Shown here: positions 1 through 5,770 of the stretch, piece after piece
Layout: every line of letters starts with the position of its first letter
Position numbering within the stretch: the stretch's first letter is position 1
Assembly: GCA_002495225.1 (NCBI GenBank)
Contig: DAEF01000129.1
Location: 441-7,808, forward strand
Source of the DNA: Methanoregulaceae archaeon UBA288
GTDB taxonomy: Archaea; Halobacteriota; Methanomicrobia; Methanomicrobiales; Methanospirillaceae
Length of the DNA stretch: 7,368 bases
Direction of reading: 5' to 3'
Made by a program: the position numbers and the translations under genes
Notes under the pieces: generated by a model
The model's database searches: none
What the model saw: only the letters and a program-made list of their open reading frames with translations
Told to the model about the DNA's origin: nothing

Positions 1-290
1 GTCGGCTTGCCCGTCGTCCCCGAGGTCGTGTGGATCCGGACCACCTGGTGCATGGGCACGGCGAAGAACCCGAACGGGTACCCGCCCCGCAGGTCCTGCT
101 TCTTCGTGAACGGCAGCTTCCGCACGTCCTCGAGCGTGCGGATCTCGTCGGGCCGTACGCCCTCGCGGGCCAGCAGCTCCCGGTAGAACGGGACGCGCTG
201 GACCCGGTCCAGTGTCTCGCGCAGCCGCCGGAGCTGGAGGTCCCGGAGCTCGGCCGGCCGCATGGTCTCGTGCAATTCGTCCCAGTACAT
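1..290 (-). CDS. paaK: Phenylacetate-CoA ligase (PaaK family), N-terminal part, cut by window edge
   Basis: Only the first 96 codons are present; the gene continues past position 1. The protein starts MYWDELHETM, followed by a helical segment and RVPFYRELL (residues about 32-40), then LPFTKKQDLR and, at the truncated end, TTSGTTGKPT. That last string is the Ser/Thr/Gly-rich ATP/AMP-binding loop of the adenylate-forming superfamily, and the VPFYR and LPFT.K.DLR segments are typical of PaaK. Family members join an aryl acid (phenylacetate, or indoleacetate in some archaea) to CoA through an acyl-adenylate in the cytoplasm; the true substrate cannot be told from this fragment. The ATG at 290 is chosen because the family motifs begin soon after it. 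There is no good Shine-Dalgarno sequence directly upstream. The frame stays open back to the AMP phosphorylase stop, but only a GTG at 365 could serve as an earlier start, which is unlikely. AMP phosphorylase lies 81 bp upstream on the same strand. Confidence 0.9.
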   Translation of the reverse strand, partial: MYWDELHETMRPAELRDLQLRRLRETLDRVQRVPFYRELLAREGVRPDEIRTLEDVRKLPFTKKQDLRGGYPFGFFAVPMHQVVRIHTTSGTTGKP

Positions 291-348
291 CGCCGTGGTC
301 GCAGAGGGTTTCGTCCCCCCTGCATTCTCCTGCAGTGATCTTCGATCT

Positions 349-365
349 GTGCTAACATTAAGCAC
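349..365 (-). promoter_or_regulatory. Short inverted repeat with AT-rich core between AMP phosphorylase and paaK
   Basis: GTGCT and AGCAC arms (5 bp) flank a 7-nt AT-rich core, starting 7 nt past the AMP phosphorylase stop. On the minus strand the core reads CTTAATGTTA, a poor TATA box. If used, it would start a paaK transcript near 330 with a leader of about 40 nt. The same sequence could instead form a weak hairpin ending the upstream transcript, although no T-run follows. The rest of the 291-371 gap shows nothing else I can support. Confidence 0.22.
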
Positions 366-371
366 GCGCCC

Positions 372-1898
372 TCAACCGAGGTAATGCTCGCTCGGGACGC
401 GGTCGAGGAGCATCCCCTCGACGACCACGGGCATCAGGCGACGCCCCTCCTCGATGGCGAGCTTGAGGCGCCACGCCCGGTCGGCGTAGATGGTGAAGAT
501 GGGCTGGCCCTTTCCCACGCGTTCGCCGGGCTTGGCGTGGAGCTCGAGCCCCGCCCCGTGGTCCTGGGGCGCGCCGGCGAGCCGGGCGAGCGAGACGAGG
601 GACGGGTTGTTCAGCTCGACCACGTACCCCGACTGGGGGGCGTTGACCACGTGCGTGTGGGCCCCGAGCGGGATCGTGGCGGCCGTCACGGACGGGTCCC
701 CGCCCTGGACCTCGATGATCTGTTTGAACTTCGCGAGCGCTTTACCCGACGTCAGGATCTCCTCGGCCAGCGCGTAGCCCTGGCCCTGCTGGGCCTTGCC
801 GGCCATCTCGAAGGCGATCCCGGCGAGCGAGAGCGACTTCTGGATCAGGGACTGGGGCTCGGTGGAACCTTCGAGGACGGCGAGCGCCTCCTTCACCTCG
901 AGGGCCGGGCCGATGGTGTGCCCGACGGGCGCGTCGCCGAAGGTGATCGCGCACTCGACCCGCATCTTGAGCCGCTCGCCGAGCTCGATGAACTCGCGCG
1001 CGAGCTTGCGCCCCTCGGCGACGTCGTGGATCTTGGTGGTCCGGCCGACGGGGATGTCGATCACGACCAGGTTCGCACCGACCGCGAACTTCTTGGCCAT
1101 GACCGAGGCGAGCATCTGGCCGCGTGCGTCGATCTTGAACGGGTATTCGACCACGATGATCTGGTCGTCGGCCGGCGCGATGTTGGTCGAGCCGCCCCAG
1201 ACGATCACGCCCCCGACCTTCTCGGTCATGGTCTGGACCTCCTCGGCCGGGAATTCGACCGGGGCGAGGACCTCCATCAGGTCCGCCGTGCCGGCCGCTC
1301 CCGTGATCGCGCGCGACGAGGTCTTGGGGATCTTCAGTCCCGAGGCCGCGATGATCGGGACGATGAGGAGCGAGATCTTGTTGCCCGGCACCCCGCCGAT
1401 CGAGTGCTTGTCCACGATCGGCCGGGTCGAGAAGGTGATCTTGCTGCCCGTCTCGACCATGGCGACAGTCAGGTGCTCGACCTCGTCCATGTCCATGCCG
1501 TTGATGTAATTGGCGGTCACGTAGGCCGAAAGTTCGGGGAGGGAGAGGTTGTCGGCGACGATGTCGTTCACGATCGTCCTGACCTCGTCGCGCGAGAGCT
1601 TGCGCTTGTTCATCTTCTTCTTGATGAGCTCGAGCGATGCGGGCTTGGGAGCTTCCCAGATCTCGACCTCGTCTCCGTCCTTGACTTCGAGGGAGCAGTG
1701 GATAGGGGCGTAGAGCCCGATGGTCCCGGGCTCGATTATGACGTCGGTCAGGTCGACGTGGGCCGAGACGGCGCGTCCGTTAGCATGGTTCATCACCCGG
1801 AGGCGGTCGCCGTCCACCACCCCGGTGTTCCGTGCGTCGGCGCGGTTCAGAAGGACGCCGCGGTTCGCGATGTCCAGGGTCTTTGAAGTGAGCTTCAT
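372..1898 (-). CDS. deoA: AMP phosphorylase (archaeal thymidine-phosphorylase-like)
   Basis: A 508-residue cytoplasmic enzyme, the normal length for archaeal AMP phosphorylase (EC 2.4.2.57; about 500 aa). It phosphorolyses AMP, and other nucleoside 5'-monophosphates in characterised relatives, to free base plus ribose-1,5-bisphosphate. An isomerase then makes ribulose-1,5-bisphosphate for type III RuBisCO. The N-terminal ~85 residues form the extra domain that separates archaeal enzymes from bacterial DeoA/PyNP. The helical and alpha/beta phosphorylase core follows, with KHSIGGVPGNK (164-174, phosphate/nucleotide loop), SSRAITGAAGTAD (194-206), a probable catalytic Asp257, Ser265 and Lys289 in IPVGRTTK. 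A C-terminal alpha/beta domain includes AGAPQDHGAGLELHAKPGE (441-459). The ATG at 1898 is preceded by a modest AGGATGG ribosome-site candidate 7 nt away. No RuBisCO or isomerase gene lies in the window. Some pipelines label the family thymidine phosphorylase, but the N-terminal extension and length favour AMP phosphorylase. Confidence 0.95.
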   Translation of the reverse strand: MKLTSKTLDIANRGVLLNRADARNTGVVDGDRLRVMNHANGRAVSAHVDLTDVIIEPGTIGLYAPIHCSLEVKDGDEVEIWEAPKPASLELIKKKMNKRKLSRDEVRTIVNDIVADNLSLPELSAYVTANYINGMDMDEVEHLTVAMVETGSKITFSTRPIVDKHSIGGVPGNKISLLIVPIIAASGLKIPKTSSRAITGAAGTADLMEVLAPVEFPAEEVQTMTEKVGGVIVWGGSTNIAPADDQIIVVEYPFKIDARGQMLASVMAKKFAVGANLVVIDIPVGRTTKIHDVAEGRKLAREFIELGERLKMRVECAITFGDAPVGHTIGPALEVKEALAVLEGSTEPQSLIQKSLSLAGIAFEMAGKAQQGQGYALAEEILTSGKALAKFKQIIEVQGGDPSVTAATIPLGAHTHVVNAPQSGYVVELNNPSLVSLARLAGAPQDHGAGLELHAKPGERVGKGQPIFTIYADRAWRLKLAIEEGRRLMPVVVEGMLLDRVPSEHYLG

Positions 1899-1931
1899 GA
1901 ACAGTCCATCCTGTCGCCGACATCAGGCGGC

Positions 1932-1953
1932 GTACTCCCGCGGGAGGGAGTAC
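1932..1953. repeat. 22-bp inverted repeat in divergent promoter region (operator or leader hairpin candidate)
   Basis: Perfect 8-bp arms GTACTCCC (1932-1939) and GGGAGTAC (1946-1953) flank a 6-nt spacer. Overlapping this is a perfect 12-bp palindrome, CTCCCGCGGGAG (1935-1946), so two mutually exclusive pairings exist. It lies 34 bp before the AMP phosphorylase ATG and about 20 bp downstream of the minus-strand TATA box at 1974-1981. It therefore covers the predicted transcription start near 1951. That placement suits a repressor operator, or a hairpin at the 5' end of the mRNA. The repeat is seen directly; the function is inferred. Confidence 0.55.
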
Positions 1954-1973
1954 GGAGAAGTGGGGACGAGAGG

Positions 1974-1981
1974 CATAAATA
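1974..1981 (-). promoter_or_regulatory. TATA box candidate for AMP phosphorylase (readable on both strands)
   Basis: The minus strand reads TATTTATG, a good archaeal TATA match in a GC-rich setting. A start about 27 nt downstream falls near 1951, giving a leader of roughly 50 nt that begins inside the 1932-1953 inverted repeat. The complementary strand reads CATAAATA and could drive the divergent plus-strand gene with a leader of about 33 nt, though a better placed box for that gene lies at 2007-2014. Confidence 0.5.
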
Positions 1982-2006
1982 CCGCTCGCCTGCCCGGGGG
2001 GAAGAC

Positions 2007-2014
2007 CTTTATCC
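2007..2014 (+). promoter_or_regulatory. TATA-like box for the secreted-protein gene, leaderless spacing
   Basis: The sequence CTTTATCC is centred about 28 nt before the ATG at 2038. That is the normal archaeal TATA-to-start distance, so transcription would begin at or within a couple of bases of the start codon. No Shine-Dalgarno sequence is visible between them, which fits a leaderless transcript. Confidence 0.42.
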
Positions 2015-2037
2015 CGGTGCGGGCGACGTATCTACCG

Positions 2038-2487
2038 ATGAGGGTACTCCTCCTCTGCACGGTCCTGCTCCTGCTCCTCGTCGGCGGGGCCGTCGCCGCG
2101 GATACGAACCGCTACAGCTACCTCTCGGTCGATAGGGTCGCGATCAACCTCTCGGGCACGGAGGCGACGGTCGTGGTCGACTACCGGGTCGACCCGGGGA
2201 TCGCACCGCTCGTCGCGATCTTCGGCCGGGGAGACCTCCACCAGAAGGTCCGGCGGGTGACCGGGTTCCAGGACGGCAGGATCGTCGAGCTCAGCATGGA
2301 GCGGGCCGAGCTCGTGGTCGAGCAGGCCTCGATGGACTATGGGGAGGGGTCGTACTGGTTCCCGGCGCACACCTTCGGGGTGGTCGTGCCGTCGCTCACG
2401 ATCTCGAGCCCGCAGAACACGCGGGAGCTCACCCAGACCGACACGTTCCCGCGCGGGATGGGTCACTTCGGCGTTTCGCAGGCCTGA
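2038..2487 (+). CDS. Small secreted or membrane-anchored protein of unknown function
   Basis: A 149-residue protein that I do not recognise. The N-terminus MRVLLLCTVLLLLLVGGAVA is a classic Sec signal peptide: one basic residue, a long Leu/Val core, then a small-residue site with likely cleavage around Ala20/Ala21. No lipobox cysteine follows; the only Cys (Cys7) lies in the hydrophobic core. The mature part is about 128 residues and looks beta-rich (alternating stretches such as ATVVVDYRV at 43-51, RAELVVEQA and FGVVVPSLTI). It has no further membrane helix and no cysteine, and carries one N-glycosylation sequon, NLS at 37-39. The ATG at 2038 is favoured because the signal peptide begins exactly there; the open frame upstream is antisense to AMP phosphorylase. 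It is the only plus-strand gene here, divergent from AMP phosphorylase and overlapping the 3' end of the acyltransferase by 25 bp. A cell-surface role is plausible but is only inferred. Confidence 0.82.
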   Translation: MRVLLLCTVLLLLLVGGAVAADTNRYSYLSVDRVAINLSGTEATVVVDYRVDPGIAPLVAIFGRGDLHQKVRRVTGFQDGRIVELSMERAELVVEQASMDYGEGSYWFPAHTFGVVVPSLTISSPQNTRELTQTDTFPRGMGHFGVSQA

Positions 2488-3065
2488 TCGGCGTCGAGGG
2501 AACGTAAAAGCCGGGCCGGGTTGCCGGCGATCACGCAGTGCCCGTCGGGAAACGAGCGGGTGACGATCGCGCCGGCGCCGACGATCGTGTGCGGCCCGAG
2601 CGTGACGCCGGGGAGGATCACGGCGTTCATGCCGATCCAGCACGCCTCACCGATCTCCACGGGCCTGCCGGGGAGGTGCCTCGTGAGGTCGGCAGGGTCG
2701 TGGTTGGCCGTGATGATCCCCACGTTCGAGGCGATCCAGGTCCCCCGGCCGATCGTGATCGGCGCGGCGAAGTTCTGGAAGTACTTACCGCTCATCTCGT
2801 TGAACATGTTGATGTCGTCGGGGTGGAACTTCAGGTTCCGGCCCCACGAGACGGTGTGCAGGGGCGAGACGGGCCAGGGCACGTTCCGGTTGAATCGGAG
2901 GATCTTCTGGAAAAGGATGCCCCGGAGGACCCATTTCCAGCCTGTGAACGAGTCGTCGAAGTAGATCCCGACCAGGTACCGGCGGTCGTAGACCAGTCCG
3001 CCGGCGAACCGGAGTCCGCGGACGAGGATCGAGAAGAGCCGCTTTTTGGTCGCGGGCGAGAGCAT
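2463..3065 (-). CDS. Left-handed beta-helix (hexapeptide-repeat) acyltransferase, maltose/colanic-acid acetyltransferase-like
   Basis: A 200-residue protein. The first ~95 residues are a basic/aromatic helical lead-in, and the rest is a hexapeptide-repeat beta-helix: ITIGRGTWIASNVGIITANH (103-122), VEIGEACWIGMNAVILPGV (136-154), LGPHTIVGAGAIVTRSFPDG (156-175), closing with VIAGNPARLLR (178-188). The GNPA closing motif and the TANH histidine (His122, likely catalytic base) are typical of the maltose O-acetyltransferase/WcaF-like group, which moves acetyl or another acyl from CoA to a sugar hydroxyl. The start at 3065 rather than further upstream is set by a GGAG site 5 nt before the ATG and by the dehydrogenase gene occupying the upstream frame. 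It lies 46 bp downstream of the dehydrogenase and is probably co-transcribed with it. The likely acceptor is a uronic-acid sugar or a surface glycan (inferred). Its 3' end overlaps the convergent secreted-protein gene by 25 bp. Confidence 0.9.
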   Translation of the reverse strand: MLSPATKKRLFSILVRGLRFAGGLVYDRRYLVGIYFDDSFTGWKWVLRGILFQKILRFNRNVPWPVSPLHTVSWGRNLKFHPDDINMFNEMSGKYFQNFAAPITIGRGTWIASNVGIITANHDPADLTRHLPGRPVEIGEACWIGMNAVILPGVTLGPHTIVGAGAIVTRSFPDGHCVIAGNPARLLRSLDADQACETPK

Positions 3066-3070
3066 CAGTT

Positions 3071-3074
3071 CTCC
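3071..3074 (-). promoter_or_regulatory. Shine-Dalgarno site fixing the acyltransferase start
   Basis: The minus strand reads GGAG, then AACTG, then ATG (3065): 5-nt spacing. It is the clearest ribosome-binding site in the window. It belongs to a gene inside an operon, where a leaderless mechanism is not available. Confidence 0.6.
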
Positions 3075-3111
3075 GGCCCCGCAGTACTTGCGTGCGGCTC
3101 GGTCATGGTCG

Positions 3112-4365
3112 TCAGAGCTTCCGGTAGTGGATGGCCGGGTCCTGCTCCTTCCAGCGGGAGAAGACCCCCTTGACGTCGACAACGACGGGCGTCCCCTTGC
3201 TGATCCGCCGGACGTCGTCGATGGTGAGATCATTGAACTGGTCGTGGGGCACGTTGACGATCAGGCAGTCGGCCTCGACCTCGTCGAGGTCGTGCAGGGG
3301 ACGCACGTTAAACCGGGCCACCTCGTCTTCGGTCAGGAGCGGGTCGTACCCGTGGACCTCGGCGTGGAACTCGCGAAGCTCGGCGATCATCTCGTGCGAG
3401 GGGCTCTCGCGCGTGTCGGGCACGTTCTCCTTGTAGGTCAGCCCGAGGATCACGACCGTCGAGCCGCGGATCACCTTGCCCGCGTCGTTCATCCCCTTGA
3501 TCGCGAGCTCGGCAACGTGCTTGGGCATGTAATCGTTGATCGAGCGGCCCGCGAGGATCACCTGCGGGTGGTACCCGAGCTCCTCGGCCTTGTACACGAG
3601 GTAGTACGGGTCGACGGGGATGCAGTGGCCGCCCACGAGCCCGGGCCGGTAGTGGTGGAAGTTCCACTTGGTGCCGGCTGCCTCGAGGACGGCCTGGGTG
3701 TCGAGGTCCATCCGCTGGAAGATCAGGGAGAGCTCGTTCATCAGGGCGATGTTCAGGTCGCGCTGGATGTTCTCGATCACCTTCGCGGCCTCGGCCGTCC
3801 GGATGGAGGGGGCGCGGTGGACCGTCGTGACCAGGCTGTAGAGCGAGGTGAGGAGGTCCGTCGTCTCCTCGTCCATGCCGGCCACGATCTTGACGATCCG
3901 GGCGAGCACGTGCTCGTCGTCGCCGGGGTTGATCCGCTCGGGCGAGTACCCGATGAAGAAGTCCGTGCCGCAGACGAGGCCGGACTCGCGCTCGAGGACC
4001 GGCGCCATCAGCTCCTCGGTGACGCCCGGGTAGACCGTCGACTCGAGCACGACGACCGCGCCCGGCTTCAGGTTCCGGCCGATCGTCTCCGCGGCAGCCG
4101 CGACGGGCCCGAGGTCCGGATCCTTGGCGCGGGTCACCGGTGTCGGGACGGCGATGATCACCACGTCGGCCTCGCAAAGCCGGGCGGGGTCGTCCGTGAC
4201 GTCGATCCGGTTGCCCGGGGTGGTCCTGATCCGTTCGAGCTTGGACGGGTCGATGTCGTAGCCGAGCGTGCGCACGTGCGAGGAGAAGGCCTCCGCGAGC
4301 GGGTACCCGACGTAGCCGAGCCCGACCACACAGACGGTGAGGGCCGTCACGTTCTGGCAAACCAT
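3112..4365 (-). CDS. UDP-N-acetylhexosamine 6-dehydrogenase (WbpO/TviB/WbpA-like nucleotide-sugar dehydrogenase)
   Basis: A 417-residue cytoplasmic enzyme with the full three-domain layout of UDP-glucose/UDP-ManNAc dehydrogenases. It oxidises the C6 alcohol of a UDP-sugar to a carboxylate with two NAD+. Visible motifs are the N-terminal Rossmann loop GLGYVGYPLA (15-24), VPTPV (73-77), LESTVYPGVTEE (107-118), the conserved Lys195 and Asn199 in AEAAKVIEN, and GGHCIPVDPYYL (245-256) with catalytic Cys248. The second nucleotide-binding domain contains LGLTYKENVPDTRESPS (308-324). The AGRSIND and HCIPVDPYYL wording is closest, from memory, to the UDP-GalNAc/UDP-GlcNAc and UDP-ManNAc dehydrogenases rather than UDP-glucose dehydrogenase. 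With the WbpP-like epimerase next door, UDP-GalNAc or UDP-GlcNAc is the best substrate guess. The ATG at 4365 overlaps the epimerase by 19 bp. A GTG at 4350 forms a 4-bp GTGA overlap with the epimerase stop and is an equally credible start (412 aa). Confidence 0.93.
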   Translation of the reverse strand: MVCQNVTALTVCVVGLGYVGYPLAEAFSSHVRTLGYDIDPSKLERIRTTPGNRIDVTDDPARLCEADVVIIAVPTPVTRAKDPDLGPVAAAAETIGRNLKPGAVVVLESTVYPGVTEELMAPVLERESGLVCGTDFFIGYSPERINPGDDEHVLARIVKIVAGMDEETTDLLTSLYSLVTTVHRAPSIRTAEAAKVIENIQRDLNIALMNELSLIFQRMDLDTQAVLEAAGTKWNFHHYRPGLVGGHCIPVDPYYLVYKAEELGYHPQVILAGRSINDYMPKHVAELAIKGMNDAGKVIRGSTVVILGLTYKENVPDTRESPSHEMIAELREFHAEVHGYDPLLTEDEVARFNVRPLHDLDEVEADCLIVNVPHDQFNDLTIDDVRRISKGTPVVVDVKGVFSRWKEQDPAIHYRKL

Positions 4366-5261
4366 TGTATCGTCTCTTTCAGGCCGTCATTGAGCGTGTA
4401 CGCGGGGGCGTAGCCGAATGCATCGGCAGCGCGCGAGATGTCGGCGAGCGAGTCGCGGACGTCGCCGGGCCGGGGCGCCTCGTGGACCGGGTCGACACGG
4501 GTGCCGACGAGGTTCATGATCGTGCCGGCGAGTTCGATGAGGTCGATCCGTTTCTGGCAGGCGACGTTGAAGACGCCGACGGCGTCGCTCTCGGCCGCGA
4601 GGATGTTCGCGCGGACCACGTCGCGGACGAAGGTGAAGTCGCGGGTCTGCCGGCCGTCACCGTGGATCACGGGCGGCTCGCCCGCGAGAATGCGGGTGAT
4701 GAAGTTCGGGATCACGGCCGCGTACTGTGAGGTTGGGTCCTGCTTCGGGCCGAAGACGTTGAAGTACCGGAGCGCGACCGTCGGAAGGCCGTAGAGGGCG
4801 GTGAAAACCCGGCAATAGTGCTCGTCCGTGAGCTTGGTGACCGCGTACGGCGACATCGGAGCCGGAGTCATGGTCTCGACCTTCGGGAGGACCGGAGTAT
4901 CGCCGTAGACCGACGAGGACGAGGCGAAGAGGACCTTCTTCACCCCGGCATCGCGCGCCGCAAGCAGGACGTTGAGGGTCCCGTTCACGTTCACCAGGTT
5001 CGATCTCGCCGGGTCCTCGACCGAGCGCTGGACCGAGGGGAGAGCGGCCTCGTGAAAGACGAAGCGCGCATCCCGGAAGGTCCGCGCCAAAAGTTCGGTA
5101 TCGAGGATGGAGCCCTGTGCGAACTCGACGTCCAGGCCCGACAGGTTGGACTCGCGACCGGTCGAGAGGTCGTCAAGGACCGTCACCTCGTACCGGTTCG
5201 AGAGTTCCTCGGCGAGATTGGAGCCGATGAACCCCGCTCCGCCGGTAACCACGACCTTCAT
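4347..5261 (-). CDS. NAD-dependent UDP-sugar 4-epimerase, extended SDR (WbpP/TviC-like)
   Basis: A 304-residue extended short-chain dehydrogenase/reductase. The NAD loop TGGAGFIG is at 6-13, the acidic residues of VLDDLSTG (28-35) bind NAD ribose, the active-site serines lie in ASSSSVYG (113-120), and the catalytic pair is Tyr139/Lys143 in SPYAVTK. ALRYFNVFGP (163-172) and GDGRQTRDFTFVRDVV (201-216) are the sugar-nucleotide binding segments. It inverts C4 of a UDP-hexose. The LPSVQRSVEDP segment (74-84) is characteristic of WbpP/TviC enzymes, which prefer N-acetylated sugars (UDP-GlcNAc/GalNAc and their uronic acids); plain UDP-glucose 4-epimerase (GalE) is the alternative. The ATG at 5261 starts directly at the Rossmann strand and lies 26-27 nt from a strong TATA box, so the open frame further upstream is not part of the gene. 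It is the first gene of the dehydrogenase/acyltransferase block and overlaps the dehydrogenase start. Confidence 0.93.
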   Translation of the reverse strand: MKVVVTGGAGFIGSNLAEELSNRYEVTVLDDLSTGRESNLSGLDVEFAQGSILDTELLARTFRDARFVFHEAALPSVQRSVEDPARSNLVNVNGTLNVLLAARDAGVKKVLFASSSSVYGDTPVLPKVETMTPAPMSPYAVTKLTDEHYCRVFTALYGLPTVALRYFNVFGPKQDPTSQYAAVIPNFITRILAGEPPVIHGDGRQTRDFTFVRDVVRANILAAESDAVGVFNVACQKRIDLIELAGTIMNLVGTRVDPVHEAPRPGDVRDSLADISRAADAFGYAPAYTLNDGLKETIQWFART

Positions 5262-5283
5262 TCCTAAACAGGTCGTCACGGGG

Positions 5284-5293
5284 AATATAAAAG
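5284..5293 (-). promoter_or_regulatory. TATA box for the epimerase operon, leaderless spacing
   Basis: The minus strand reads CTTTTATATT, the best TATA box in the window, centred about 26-27 nt before the epimerase ATG at 5261. Transcription would begin at or next to the start codon. It sits in the 56-bp gap after the DUF5814-like gene and marks the start of a separate unit covering epimerase, dehydrogenase and acyltransferase. An AGGA directly touches the ATG but is too close to act as a ribosome site. Confidence 0.65.
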
Positions 5294-5317
5294 CTATCGA
5301 GGAGGGGGTCGGGTGCC

Positions 5318-5770
5318 TCAGCGCTCGAGGGTCCGGATGTGCTCGCGGGCCCCCGCGGCGACCTCCTCGCGCCCCTGGAGCGCGGCGACGTCGGCGATCG
5401 CCTCGAGGACGTGGACCGAGTCCTCGAGGTACGAGAGGATGTCGGCCGGAAAGAGGTCGATGCCGTAGACGTCGGCGAGGTGGGCGCTGATCTGGCGGTG
5501 GTCGAGCCCGGCCTCGCGGAGCTCGATGACGAGCGCGGCGAAGAGCCGCTCGGGGCAGCCGCACTGGGGCGACTTCTTGCAGTCGCACCGGAGGAAGTCG
5601 GCGATGAACTCCAGGAGCTGGGCCCGGGTGGTCGGGTCGAGGCGGTCGAAGTCGAGGCGGGAGGTGAGGGTCTCGAGCACGAGCCCGTGGAAGGCCTTCT
5701 CGGGCAGGCGGAAGCCGGCCACGCGCTCGAGCCGGCGGCTGGACCGGAACCGGGCCTTCTCCGCGATCAC
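5318..5770 (-). CDS. Uncharacterised archaeal protein with a CxC-x5-CxC motif, probable DUF5814 domain
   Basis: A 150-residue soluble, mostly helical protein that starts at GTG 5770, overlapping the DUF2150 stop as GTGA. Its hallmark is RCDCKKSPQCGCPER (61-75): Cys62, Cys64, Cys70 and Cys72, a tight CxC-x5-CxC cluster fit for one zinc ion (or another metal). An IELREAGLDHRQISAHL segment (82-98) and the closing IDLFPADILSYLEDSVHVLE (104-123) follow. The pattern matches, from memory, the DUF5814 domain, also found at the C-terminus of archaeal superfamily II helicases. Here it stands alone with no helicase motifs. No function is established. The GTG is chosen because conserved-looking sequence begins right after it and it couples to the upstream gene; the longer open frame upstream is an out-of-frame reading of DUF2150. 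Confidence is high that it is a gene and moderate for the family name. Confidence 0.82.
   Translation of the reverse strand: MIAEKARFRSSRRLERVAGFRLPEKAFHGLVLETLTSRLDFDRLDPTTRAQLLEFIADFLRCDCKKSPQCGCPERLFAALVIELREAGLDHRQISAHLADVYGIDLFPADILSYLEDSVHVLEAIADVAALQGREEVAAGAREHIRTLER

Noticed and set aside
30..338. A 102-codon plus-strand open frame at the left edge
   Set aside because: It is antisense to the PaaK fragment, which carries the TTSGTTGKPT adenylate-forming motif.
336..349. GATCTTCGATC repeat near the paaK leader, considered as an operator
   Set aside because: The arms are just the self-complementary tetramer GATC, which occurs throughout this sequence (for example many CGATC sites), so it carries little information.
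291..374. In-frame continuity from the AMP phosphorylase TGA into paaK, suggesting stop-codon readthrough or selenocysteine
   Set aside because: AMP phosphorylase is already full length at the TGA, PaaK starts naturally at 290, and no selenocysteine-insertion hairpin could be recognised. A chance frame match has a one-in-three probability.
384..1886. A 500-codon open frame on the plus strand across AMP phosphorylase
   Set aside because: It is the exact antisense of a confidently identified enzyme. Its translation is Asp/Arg/Gly/Leu-rich low-complexity, as expected when GC-rich codons are read in the mirror frame.
3066..3233. A 56-residue upstream extension of the acyltransferase
   Set aside because: It lies mostly inside the dehydrogenase gene, is Ser/Arg-rich, and the ATG at 3065 has its own GGAG site.
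3046..4413. A 455-codon plus-strand open frame across the nucleotide-sugar dehydrogenase
   Set aside because: It is antisense to a gene with intact catalytic motifs, has biased Val/Asp/His/Arg composition, and shows no domain pattern.
5262..5588. A possible 109-residue N-terminal extension of the epimerase
   Set aside because: It is Arg/Pro-rich out-of-frame reading of the upstream gene. The Rossmann motif begins right after the ATG at 5261, and a strong TATA box sits immediately upstream of that ATG.
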